A stretch of DNA of 64,000 nucleotides, from NCBI GenBank assembly GCA_033063855.1, contig CP093831.1, positions 16,616,001-16,680,000 on the forward strand. The letters run 5' to 3'. This DNA is from Smittia aterrima (lineage: Eukaryota > Arthropoda > Insecta > Diptera > Chironomidae). The translations under genes were made by a program, and so were the position numbers. Shown piece by piece: positions 11,201 through 20,538 of the stretch. The notes below the pieces were generated by a model. It was not told the origin of the DNA. It saw only the letters and a program-made list of their open reading frames with translations, and ran no database searches. How positions within the stretch are numbered: the first letter of the stretch is position 1; the number at the start of each line of letters is the position of its first letter.

Positions 11201-13510
11201 TCAAAGTAAACTGATACGTATAATGAAGCAACTTTTTTTACCTTTCCACCCACAATACTAATCCCAAAGGAATTGTTTTGAAGACGCTCCAATAAAATTT
11301 CTCTCTCCTGACCCCACGAAGCATCGTCTACTTTTAGTTTGGCCAGCGTTATATCCCATCCGGTGTTTTGTTGAGTCGCGTCGAATAGAAAAAGTCGATA
11401 AGGCGAAGGGGAAAAAGAAGAAAGAACGAAAACGTTATTGATCGAAGAGCTGAGGAAAATAGTCGCAGTTTACTTCAAATTATGATTTTTCGTAATTGTG
11501 GACTGTGTTTGCGTTAATTTGAGGCTCTGTCAACGGTAACAGTGAAATGTTCCCTAATTCGAATCAAATTACTTTCTATTCAGATTAGATCTGTCATCGA
11601 TTATTTTGTGTCTGTTAATAGCACCTCAACCAACAGAGGACAAATTAACTTTATGCCGGGTCTCTGACACATCCACTCTGTCGTCATTAAAATAAAATTT
11701 CATCACTCACCCAACTTTTTCGAATTGCAATCCGATGTCACAGTCATTTGTCTGTTTTCACTATTTTCCAGGACGAGTTTTACCAAAATTAGTTCATACA
11801 GACAATTAAGTTAATTAGCAGTTTAATTAGGCTCGAAAATATCAACTGTAGATAAATCAGAATAAATTGAAAGCTTTTGAAGTTCTCGAAAACACTTTGA
11901 AGAGCTTAACTGTTCAACTTTTCGTTGAAAATTTCAAATTATTCAATATTTTAATAATTTCTTTGAAAACTTTTTTCTTTCGTCAACAAGCACCTTTGAA
12001 AGCATAAATATTAATGAACAGCCGCGAAGCAGTTGAAATGTCGATTGACGAAGGGAATCCTTAGAAATTTTTCTGTTTCTCATACAAACACTTCGGCAAG
12101 CGGCCGAGTTTGAAAACTTTGAATTACATTCTAGCTTATTGTAAAGACATGACGTGAAATACGAGCAAAAGCAAACTCAGCGAGCTTAGAATCATTAAAT
12201 TGAATTTCCTTCCTTCATCTTCGGTATTCACTCTCGGATACAAATCTTAATTCGATTGGTGCAAGTGAGATGGGAAAAGTTTCGTTTTGATTGACGTAAA
12301 TAAGTTCTTAGCTTCACCTTTGAGTCGGATCCTTGGTTTCTCCATTTGCTTTCTTCTTACAGCTTTTTCTTTTGGCCAGTTCTTCCTTCTTCACAATAGT
12401 TTGTACAGGTGTCGGCGTAACTACTTCACTCACAGTCTCGACGGTGGATTTTTGATTGACATGAACATCATTGGTGGACGTAGATGGTTCGTTATGAATC
12501 GATTGTTTCCTCTCTTTAAGCTTCTCCTCAATTACTTTTATAGATTGAGAGTTTGAATCGATTATCTGATTGAGATTATTGTTGGTAAGGGGTAATTGTT
12601 TTGAAGTTTTATGTGCGACCTTCGAATCATCATAATTTGTATTTAATTGTGCTTTTCTCGTTGGCTTTTGTGTCTGTGCTTCCAAGTCAATGCATTTCGT
12701 CTCCCTCGTTGTCTGATTAAGGATTTCCACTTGTTGACAAAAGTTATCTCCATAATTCCCTGACAAGACATGAGGCATTGATTTAGAAGCGAGAGCCGAT
12801 TGATGCTTCAATTCGGATGACGAGTCATTGCAATCGACGTAATCCGAATCTGATTCGCCATTGTCACCATCGCTCAAATGAATTTTTGTTTGTTTCTGAA
12901 GCGATTTTATTTTTGCATTTTTATAATCTCTTATGCAGTCTTCAAAGTCATTGTAATACTCTCTTCGGTGCTGCACGAAAAATCCTTTTTCCGAAGTCAT
13001 CAAGTTTCTTTTATGTTCTAGTTTCAGTCCGAAAATGTTCAAAGTTGCATTATTATTGTGCTCACTGGCCAGTTTCTGTATTTGCTCAATAACTTTCGAA
13101 CTCACTTCGGTGTCAAGCACACAATCTCTCTTAATGAATGAATCCACTGATGAATAACTGATCAAGCGGAGCTGTAAAGATTGAAAAATCTTTCGTTACG
13201 ATGCATTCATTCAAATCACAAAAACAACAAAACTTTGCACATAACCCGGGGCTTCACAGCAAAAAAAAATCTTCTTTTCTCTTTCAAGGTAACCGATGAT
13301 TGTTCCGATAAACAATCAAGCCATTTATCACGATTCTAAGGACAACTTCCCATGAGAGAGATAGAGAAATCAATGTTTCATTCGTCACAAAACACTTTTC
13401 ATATTTCTCTAAATACACATTCATTTAGAGTTTCTGAATAATTCAGAACGCAATTAGACACACGTTTTCTTCCCGAATCCTCTTCGAGCAAGTAGTTGAA
13501 CGCTTACCAT
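5280..13510 (-). CDS. inaD: InaD: five-PDZ phototransduction scaffold with a long N-terminal extension
   Basis: Eighteen coding exons on the minus strand (listed high to low): 13508-13510, 12318-13171, 11242-11449, 10814-10922, 10627-10733, 10452-10538, 10233-10334, 10039-10105, 9887-9966, 9708-9798, 6903-7099, 6739-6833, 6507-6624, 6346-6447, 5925-6281, 5709-5864, 5516-5650 and 5280-5456. They total 3,045 nt (1,014 residues) in one frame. PDZ domains lie at about 335-425, 578-668, 696-780, 834-925 and 925-1010. InaD hallmarks are the linker IDRASAGN followed by ENEFGYTT, the PDZ2 motif LAGHRDRNKMACFIAGINP, and GDMLLAVNKD in PDZ3. In flies InaD is the rhabdomeric scaffold that holds TRP, phospholipase C (NorpA) and eye PKC together. 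Drosophila InaD has about 674 residues; the extra length is mostly the charged, Ser/Thr-rich residues 2-286 with no recognised domain. The start is inferred: an ATG ends exactly at a strong donor (GTAAGC) and is in phase with the next exon. MPDZ/PATJ proteins share the PDZ order, but the linker favours InaD. Confidence 0.85.
7100..9707 (-). other. Long inaD intron (2.6 kb)
   Basis: This is the interval between the exon ending in EFGYTT and the exon that opens PDZ2. I see no further PDZ-like or other coding exon on either strand. Open frames at 7909-8100 and 8774-9040 lack splice support and similarity. A cluster of GA and CT tracts (about 8400-8415, 8615-8645 and 9240-9260) may be regulatory. 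Confidence 0.45.
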
Positions 13511-14260
13511 GTTCTAGTTGTGTGTGAGAAGATGAGATTTTGATCCGTTTCAGACATTGAAATGCACAAACTTCATGAATATTTCTATGATGAAAGCGAG
13601 TTTTTAGATTTGTGTTTGTGACAGCTTGTGCACTGAGCTTGAACAATTTTTTTTGTGACTAAAACAAATCGCTTTAACCTTTCAATGCTAAGTTTTTCCA
13701 CCGAATTAACTTTATCTTGTCGTCTTCCGAAAAAAACAAGGGTTTATACGAGTTTTCCTCAAGGATGAAAACAAAAATACAATTGGGTTGACAACCGAGA
13801 GAAAATGTTTGATGCTGTAAAGAGTTTGGATGCGTAGAATCTCGTTTTGAGCAATCGGGTAAGCTCGGCGATGGATTGTTTGAAAGTAATGAAACTGGAG
13901 GATTTTTCGTGCGATCGATGAGTGGAAATGAGGGAATTTTTCTCTTGGCTGATGCGTGATATTATTTGAGGAAATATCTTCTCGGCGGTTGCGCAAAAGT
14001 GTCAAAGCTTTGTCAATGGAATGAGTCGAAACATTTCGCGTTGTTTGTGACTTCGATGAATCTAAATTTCGTCTAAAATTTTGAAACTTTCTCAAACGAT
14101 TTTCTGTCACAGTTTCTAATTCATGCGACAAGTGTAAAGAATATAAAATTATTGCAAAACTTTCAATTGCAAAATTAAAAAAGTTTGAACTTCTCTGGGA
14201 TTTTCTTCGTCCGTTTTCCAGCAAAAAAAAACAAGTAGCAGTTTGTAACGAACTTAATTT
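13511..14260. other. 5' region of inaD; no gene recognised
   Basis: This presumably holds the inaD 5' UTR and promoter. A 186-codon minus-strand frame (13712-14272) is open, but it is Arg/Ser/Phe-rich, resembles nothing I know, has no splice context, and is best treated as non-coding. Confidence 0.4.
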
Positions 14261-14856
14261 AGGATTTTTCATCCGTTGGACTGCTTACAGGGGGTGGGAC
14301 TTTACTGCATTAACTGGTCAGAAATGGATCCAATTAGTGGAGCTTGGATTTAAAAATTTGACTAAATAAAATAATTAGGTTTTAATTAATTTTTTTATTG
14401 AATTATTGATTGAAATCCTAGCATTCTTTTGAGCACGCTGAACATTTATCGTGAAGAAGTGTCAGCGTAAATGTTAAGTAATCCGAACAAAACGAAAATG
14501 TTTGAAAAGTTTATGTAGAGCTCACCAGTTTCTAGCTCCATGGGCCGGAACCACTTGAGCTAGATATCAAGTTAATCTAAAAGGTTTTCGTCTCATCCAT
14601 AAATAGAACCAAATGGCAAAAAAACGAAAGTAGCTAGCTGCTTACGTTCTCGAAAAAATCGAACCACAAGCAAAAATCGACTTTTTGTTTGGAGATTCCA
14701 GGTTTTGGATCCTGATGAGCTAGCCAAAAACCCTCAAAAGTCTTTTTTTTTTAAATAAAATTCTATCACCTGTTAAAAAAATTATCCAAATCACTGACAC
14801 CGGACCACGGACAAAGCGACCATAATAGGGTGTTCCATCCTTCGGATGAAAAACCC
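14261..14856. repeat. Possible MITE-like inverted-repeat element
   Basis: The plus strand near 14261-14278 reads GGATTTTTCATCCGTTGG, and the minus strand at about 14838-14855 reads GGGTTTTTCATCCGAAGG. Both are followed about 45-50 bp further in by a similar GGTCAG/GGTGTCAG...GGAT block. The roughly 595-bp interval could be an old element with degraded terminal inverted repeats. The inner part holds a hairpin (AACATTTA paired with TAAATGTT near 14440-14475) and no coding sequence. Similarity is imperfect and no target-site duplication is clear. Confidence 0.25.
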
Positions 14857-15020
14857 TAAAAAGAAATGAGCCAAACAAAAAGATTTTTTTCTCATGTAGA
14901 TTTTTTTTATAAGCTTTCATATTTGTTTATTTAAAATTCAATTACAATTTTTCATTTGCACAAGGATTTGTTTCAGAAACTTATTTACCTTTTCATTTGT
15001 TTTTAAATCATTTAAGTTGT

Positions 15021-17126
15021 TTAATCTTTAATCGAAACGATCGTTGTAATTGTTGGAATCGTCGGAATCTCAGAGTGAATTAGAGTCTCGCAACTTTGTT
15101 TAACGTCTTCATCGCTTGGATTCTTGTAGTAAAAGAAGCTTTCGATCGACATTATTGGCATCTCAATCATCAAACAGAAAAATACTGCAAGAATTGCTAT
15201 TGCCAGCACATCGCTAAGAGCGAGGTTGACCTAAAGAAAATATTTAAAATTTATGATAATTGAGATTTAATGAAATTTAACTTACCGTTGTAATCAATGC
15301 AAATTCAGTGGCTTCGTAAACATGTTCTCTCGTGTAAGATTGATAGAAGACACTTGTGATGTACATGCTTAAAGAAAGTTTTCCGATTGTTTGCCATTCA
15401 GTCCATGACAAGATCCAACGAATGAAGCCCCCACTTTCGAGTTTGTAGCATGCAAAGATGACCCACGCAATCGCTATCGACCAAACAAGACTATGGAAAG
15501 CGTTGTAAACTGCATGGAATGCCTCCGGATTCTCGTTCTGCCCAAAATCATAGACCGAGTTTATCGGAAGAATCACAACGACAAGGCAAGCATTCGCTAA
15601 CAGCCAAAGTAGAGTTGAAAGTTTGTTATTCATCACAATTTCTTTCTCTTCTGATTTGAAGACTATATAACCAAGAATCATTCCAATTAGCCATGCGGAC
15701 ACTCTCATGTGAGTCGGTTTAAAGAGTTGCGATAAATTCTCTAAATTACTTAGCGATATCATAAAGTCGTACTCGTTGTCTAAGTTGAGATACAAATTGT
15801 AGAAGCAACTGCCGAGTGCTAAACATGGAAGCAACCACAAATACTTCCAGCCAAGCTTGAATGCTGGATAAATCAGAATTGGAGTGATCACGAATAGTTG
15901 GAAGTGAATTGAGAGGTACCAAGTGTGTGCACCGCAAAGCTCATCTGGGTTGATGTAGTTTTGAATATGAGCAATCACAGACCACCAATATTTCTCGCAA
16001 TTGTCTCTAATGTCGTCGGTAACATAAGGATGTTTCAAGTGTCGTTGGAGTGAAAGGTAAACGATAATGGAAGCAACAAGGATTGGCGTATATCTCAAGT
16101 ACCGATGAACGATCATCTTGATTAGATTAAACTTCTTTTTTTCGATGTCTCGAAGTGCAATCATAACCGTGAGGAATCCACCAATGACAAGGAAAGTGTC
16201 GACACATAATATTGGCCATAAAAGAAAGGCTGCTTCGTGACTCTTCGAAATATCGACGAATTCCGAGGGATTCGTCAATGGCTTGAGACCTTCGCCAGCG
16301 TAGCGCTGAGCAATTATAATCAAAATTACAGACATTCCCCGGAGGCCTTCCAAGCATGCGATCGTTCTCGATGATTCGTTGCTTTTAAAAAGTTTATCGC
16401 CATTTGTGTAAACAGAGAACGAAACCAGAAGGTTCGGTTTCTGTTTCTTGTCGCACTGTCTCGAAAGAAGATCGTAACACGTACTGAGAAACACTAACAC
16501 GGCAATTGCTGACAGCATTGAACTGAAATGAGAATGAAATTTATTTTTAATCAAAGAAAATATTTTTTTTCTTACATAGCGACTTTGTCGACGTTATCAA
16601 ATGGCAATGGATCGTTTGAAATACAGCTCGCTTTCAAAACTTCGAAGCCATCAACCATCAAAAACGATGAAACAAACGCCATTACTTTCTCTTCAGAACA
16701 AGTTGCTGGAAGGCAAAAGCCGCTTGACGTCGAAATCGGAATGTTCGATAAGTTTTTGTCTTCCGATTTAACAAAATCAACTAAACAATATTGAGCCTCA
16801 ACCTTTTCAGTGGACTCGTTTGAGGAGCTTTTAAATTTCAAACATTGTTTAAAAGCTCCGATGCTGAACTTGTTGCCTGATAAAATTCCTGGCTCGATCT
16901 TTCCCCATGAGTCGAAAACTTGGAAAAAAAATTTAATACGTTGCAATTTTATGAGAATTCTTCAATGATACTCACGAGTTATAGCCCAGAATTCTCCTTC
17001 GAGTAGTGCGTTAGAAAAATCTTTTAGTTGCTGGTTGCATATTTGTCCATCAAATTCAACTGCTGTGGAAAGTCCCAAAATTACAAAATTTAAAACAAGA
17101 GAAAAATTTATTTTCGACATCCTCAT
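15021..17126 (-). CDS. NRF-6-like membrane acyltransferase (acyltransferase-3 family)
   Basis: Four exons, high to low: 16976-17126, 16576-16918, 15286-16522 and 15021-15230. They give 646 residues in one frame. A signal peptide (residues about 1-22) is followed by the cysteine-containing NRF domain (FWAITLFDSWGK...GILSGN, then FCLPATC) and by a multi-spanning acyltransferase-3 domain from about residue 170. Typical family motifs are CLEGLRG, HRYLRYTP, CGAHTWYLSIHFQLF and WEWQ-like WTEWQTIGKLSLSMY. The family includes C. elegans nrf-6/ndg-4, linked to lipid transport, and many insect paralogues of unknown substrate. The catalytic R-x10-H motif of acyltransferase-3 enzymes reads R-x10-Q here (Arg codon 16339-16341, Gln codon 16306-16308), so catalysis is doubtful. 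Met at 17118-17120 is an alternative start 2 codons in. The AATAAA signal (minus) is at 14926-14931. Confidence 0.88.
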
Positions 17127-17954
17127 TCTGAATAAAAATTAAAACTGTCAGACAACCTACTGCATATTAAGCTCTCGTTTGGAAACCACGTTGAATTGTT
17201 TGATCAAGTGAATTTTGTTTTGCCAGCAAAATGAGCCATTCGAAGTTCATCGTAAATACGGAGTTTATCGTAAATTTTTACGTTTGTGTTTTAAATTTAT
17301 CTCAAAACTCTTCAGTGATATTTGCCTTCTGCGCGAATATTTCAATGAAAATGGATGCAAAATGACGCAAGATAAACGCGACTTTCATTTTCTTTTGTTA
17401 AGAGGTTATGACAAGATCAAAAATGGAACATTAACATCTACCGAAAAAGGAAAAACATATGTGCCCGCGTCGGGAATCGAACCCAGGGTCCTTCTAATCA
17501 CCGGTCAGTTGCTCTTGCCACTAGGCTATCACGGTATGTTTCCAATCTCGGCAGAAACGCTTCTTAAATTCCAACATCTTTGCGACTTTCCTTTTCAATA
17601 AATTTCTGAAGGGATTTGATCAAGTGACATTTTTATATCAAACCTTAGAAAAAGATACAAACTGCCAAATGAATTGCTGTTTTCTAGAAATGAACGATCA
17701 TTAATGTTTTATTGGATATTTACTACTTTAATAATTCATCTTTTCAAGAAAGCTCAACAATGTTGTGATAATTGACTTTAAATATTTTCTTAGAAGAATA
17801 GAATTATTGGCTCTTTCAAAGAAATGCTTAGTATTCGATTCAAGCGAATATTATTAAAAATCCGATGGCAAAGCTTTTAAATAAAAGTGATTTTCAAATA
17901 GTTTATTCAGTTTCCGTAAGGATTTCAGGGAGTAAAGTATCAAAATATTTCGTA
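17127..17954. other. Intergenic, containing one tRNA-like element
   Basis: There is no protein-coding gene. The 128-codon frame at 17215-17601 runs straight through the antisense of the tRNA-like element and is accidental. The rest is AT-rich. Confidence 0.5.
17462..17535 (-). tRNA. tRNA-like element (degenerate; possible SINE head)
   Basis: The minus strand carries a perfect internal A box (TAGCCTAGTGG) and B box (GGTTCGATTCC) at tRNA spacing. An anticodon-arm-like stem carries a GGT triplet (threonine) in the anticodon position, and a T5 terminator follows shortly after at about 17450-17455. However, only two or so of the seven acceptor-stem pairs form, position 33 is C rather than T, and the T stem has a mismatch. 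It is therefore more likely a tRNA pseudogene or a tRNA-derived SINE head than a working tRNA. The pol III promoter itself looks intact. Confidence 0.55.
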
Positions 17955-18268
17955 ATGAAAGCGTTTGTGCTTGCAATTATTTTTATGATTGTAATTGTAA
18001 AAGGACAGCCAAGGAATAATAAAAGTAAGCTTTTTATTCATTCAACGAAACGAAAATAGTTTAACTTTATATTGTAGATGGACCTCAAGAAGAGAAAACC
18101 AAAGAATTTTGGAGTTCTATCGGAGCATGTTTTCAAGAAAGTTTCCACAAGATCGGAGCATCTTTCGAAGAAACTTTGCACAAGATCGGAACATCTTTCG
18201 AAGAAACTTCCCACAAGATCGGAAAAATCATGTTTCCAAAAAAAGTGACAAAGAAGAAATTGTCATGA
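17955..18268 (+). CDS. Short secreted peptide with 11-residue tandem repeats
   Basis: Two exons, 17955-18024 and 18078-18268, encode 86 residues. A strong signal peptide (MKAFVLAIIFMIVIVKG) is followed by a short polar stretch. Then come near-identical repeats: FQESFHKIGAS, FEETLHKIGTS and FEETSHKIGKI. The tail is basic (KKVTKKKLS). One Cys remains after the signal peptide. I do not recognise the family. The small size, secretion signal and amphipathic repeats fit a secreted effector or structural peptide, but that is inference. The splice pair is clean (AAAAGTAAGC, then TTGTAG). Earlier in-frame Met codons exist (17865), but they would bury the signal peptide behind about 30 residues. Confidence 0.65.
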
Positions 18269-18374
18269 GAAACCGTTAAATTTAAATTATTTTCAAACCA
18301 TCAGTCGAGAACCTTCTCGATCTCTGAAAAACATCCGATTTCATTTCAAAAGAAGTTAAATAATCAAAGATTAA

Positions 18375-18692
18375 ATGGATCCACAAGTTAGACAGTTCAA
18401 AGATTTCCTCCAACTCTATAACTCAATCACAGAGCGTTGCTTCAGCACCTGTGTTGATAATTTATTCAGTCGGAGAGTCGAGAAAAACGAAGACTCGTGC
18501 ATCGCTCATTGTGTTGATAAATTTGCCAAGACAAATCAAAGAATGATGACCACTTATATTGAAGTACAAAGCAGAATCAATGAGAAACGAATGCAAGAGT
18601 ACGAGAATCAAATCAAAGAAGCAGAAACACTAGCAGCTCAACAACAAGAACAGATTACCGAACCTGTCCCGCTCGTTGAAGCCACAAATTAG
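18375..18692 (+). CDS. Tim9b: Tim9b/Tim10b small Tim chaperone
   Basis: A single exon of 105 residues. Small Tim proteins escort hydrophobic precursors across the mitochondrial intermembrane space; Tim9b (TIMM10B in mammals) belongs to the TIM22 carrier-import complex. The twin CX3C motifs that form the two disulphides are present: CFSTC at about residue 22 and CIAHC at about residue 43. They are flanked by the family pattern FLQLYNSITERC and FAKTNQRMM. The C-terminus is a charged helix ending in a Gln/Glu-rich tail. The stop codon lies only 8 bases before the ATG of Pstk, so the two may share one transcript. Confidence 0.9.
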   Translation: MDPQVRQFKDFLQLYNSITERCFSTCVDNLFSRRVEKNEDSCIAHCVDKFAKTNQRMMTTYIEVQSRINEKRMQEYENQIKEAETLAAQQQEQITEPVPLVEATN

Positions 18693-18700
18693 TTTTAGAC

Positions 18701-19522
18701 ATGAAGCAACTGATAGCTGTAAGTTTAATTGGGATTCCCGGATCTGGCAAGACGAGCTTGGCACACAAACTTCTTGAAATGTCAAGAACTCAACAAATCA
18801 ACACTTCTGTCGTAGTTATCAACTTCGACGAGTACATCAAACTAAACTTCTCGCATCTAAGGACAGGTGACTACAAACAATCTCGTGAGGGACTTCTTCA
18901 AAGCATTGAAGAACTGTTAAAGGAAAACTGTTTGATCGAGAAGCTGAAAACTTTAGTGGATGAAAAATATTTCAATATCAACGACGGGCGTTCAACATTA
19001 ATCATTCTCGATGATAATAATTACTTCAGAAGCATGAGGCAACGAATCAGATCAATTTGCCGACAAGCCAAATGCGGTTATTTCCAAATTTTTGTGAAGT
19101 CTTCCATAGATGAAGCAATTGCACGAAATATGAGACGCTCCAATCAAGTTCCTGAATCAGTCATCAAAAAAATATTTAATCTTCTGGAAGAGCCTCAAAA
19201 TCATCGAACCATTCATTTCGACCATGAAATGACTAATGATGAGTTAGTCGAATTGATCAACGATAGAATGAAGAATCCTGAAAATTTACAAGTGACGTTG
19301 AGTGTTCCACAGCAACAATCACTCCTACATGAAATCGATATCGTTACGAGAAAAGAAATTAGTGTGAGGATAAAAGCTCTACAAACAAAAGATATTTCAA
19401 CAAATTGTGAAATGCTCAACAAGAAGAGAAAACAATTTTTGGAAGACTTACGAACCCAAAGTCTTGACACCGCTGATCTAGAATCCCTACGAACGGCTTT
19501 TCATCAATATTTAGATAAATAA
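18701..19522 (+). CDS. Pstk: L-seryl-tRNA(Sec) kinase (PSTK)
   Basis: A single exon of 273 residues. PSTK phosphorylates Ser-tRNA(Sec), the step before SepSecS makes selenocysteinyl-tRNA. The P-loop GIPGSGKTS is at residues 10-18. The KTI12/PSTK pattern ILDDNNYFRSMR is at about 103-114, followed by a FQIFVKSSIDEAIARN lid segment and VPESVIKKI. The length is a little short of the human enzyme (about 348). It sits 8 bases after the Tim9b stop. AATAAA overlaps its own stop codon (19518-19523), so the 3' UTR must be very short. An AG just before the start (TTTTAG|ACATG) could also serve as a splice acceptor, giving Pstk its own spliced mRNA. Its presence implies that the selenocysteine pathway is kept. 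Confidence 0.88.
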   Translation: MKQLIAVSLIGIPGSGKTSLAHKLLEMSRTQQINTSVVVINFDEYIKLNFSHLRTGDYKQSREGLLQSIEELLKENCLIEKLKTLVDEKYFNINDGRSTLIILDDNNYFRSMRQRIRSICRQAKCGYFQIFVKSSIDEAIARNMRRSNQVPESVIKKIFNLLEEPQNHRTIHFDHEMTNDELVELINDRMKNPENLQVTLSVPQQQSLLHEIDIVTRKEISVRIKALQTKDISTNCEMLNKKRKQFLEDLRTQSLDTADLESLRTAFHQYLDK

Positions 19523-19649
19523 ACATTCACAAACTCAAAACTGCCCAAAACACTTCTTTTCAGTTTTCTGAACTTTATTTCCTTCTTGCAGTTGATGTTG
19601 ATCTACATTGAAATAATTTCAGCTTCACCTTATGACGATGTTAAATGCC

Positions 19650-20352
19650 TTAGTATGGCTTCTTACGGAATGAGCAGCCTGAAATGGAAGAGATCATTTA
19701 GAATCTGACAAGCAATGCCTAATGAATTTCTTAACATACCCTCGGTGAGCTTCGCACGTCCCCCTGTTGGTTGGCAGAGAATTGTGCTACAGCCGGTGCA
19801 GACAACGACGCCTTGAGCGTGGCTGAAGACGGTCGTAATTTTATAACATCCCGGGCATTTAACGTCCATGAAGTACGAGTTCGGGTGTTGCACCAAGCGC
19901 TTGAGCTTGTGCTTGCGTTTTTCCTCAGCGGGTAACGGATGAAGGAGGTCCTTTGCGAGCTAAAATGAGAAAGCAAAATGTTATAGATTTCACAACAAAA
20001 TGAAAATCGACAAATTGGCAACTTTTGTGGTTATGTGCTTTGTTTTGCTGTTAAATATAGTAGACAACAATTATTTAAGCATTTCGGAATGCTCTCAATA
20101 ACAAGAGCTTGAAGAATTCTCAACATCTTCCTTATCACTTGTAAAAATTCGCATTAAAACTTAAAATATTTTAATATTTCGATGAAATATTTTTCGTGAA
20201 ACAAAAATTTAATTTTTTAACTCTTGCTGTTAAGAAAGTCGCCGGAATTTAACTCAAAACTATGCAACACAAGCACTACTATAAGTTGAAATTTAATTAA
20301 ACCACAAAAGTTGCTTATAAACATTTAATTTCTTTAAAATACGCACAGGCAT
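19650..20352 (-). CDS. RpS27: Ribosomal protein S27 (eS27)
   Basis: Three exons, high to low: 20347-20352 (just Met-Pro), 19740-19959 and 19650-19678. They total 84 residues, the usual length of eS27. The zinc-binding cysteines are in the motifs VKCPGCYKI and VCTGCSTILCQP, and the protein ends EGCSFRKKPY. The first exon is chosen because ATGCCT directly precedes a GT donor and restores the conserved MPLAKDLLHP start. The 5' UTR carries a pyrimidine tract typical of TOP mRNAs (antisense of 20374-20389). The AATAAA signal (minus) is at 19574-19579. The gene is head to head with RpS12. Confidence 0.95.
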
Positions 20353-20538
20353 GATTTGATTCTTCTAGCAATCAAAAGAGAAAAGAAAGTTGCAAGCTCC
20401 GGAAGCAGGGAACTCGACTAAGGGAAAAATTAGAGAAGCAAACTCTTTCCGCAAGCTTCGTTCTTTTCTCTTTCGCTTTGAACGCAAATACACGCGCTTC
20501 TCATATTTTTGCGGAAAATATAATTAAATCGCATCAAG
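20353..20538. promoter_or_regulatory. Shared divergent promoter of RpS27 and RpS12
   Basis: Only 186 bp separate the two start codons. Each side has a polypyrimidine TOP/TCT-type initiator: CTTTCTTTTCTCTTTT on the minus strand (20374-20389) and TTCTTTTCTCTTTCG on the plus strand (about 20461-20475). This leaves a core of about 70 bp (20390-20460) to drive both ribosomal protein genes. Ribosomal protein genes of flies commonly use the TCT initiator instead of a TATA box, and no TATA is seen here. Confidence 0.75.

Noticed and set aside
5280..13510. Assignment of the PDZ gene as PATJ or MPDZ
   Set aside because: PDZ order is shared, but the IDRASAGN...ENEFGYTT linker and the PDZ2 sequence MACFIAGINP fit InaD. 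There are only five PDZ domains and no L27 domain is seen.
13712..14272. 186-codon open frame on the minus strand upstream of inaD
   Set aside because: Skewed Arg/Ser/Phe composition, no similarity, no splice sites linking it to the inaD exons, and it overlaps the possible inverted-repeat element at its end.
17215..17601. 128-codon plus-strand frame
   Set aside because: It runs through the antisense of the tRNA-like element and has no relation to any protein I know.
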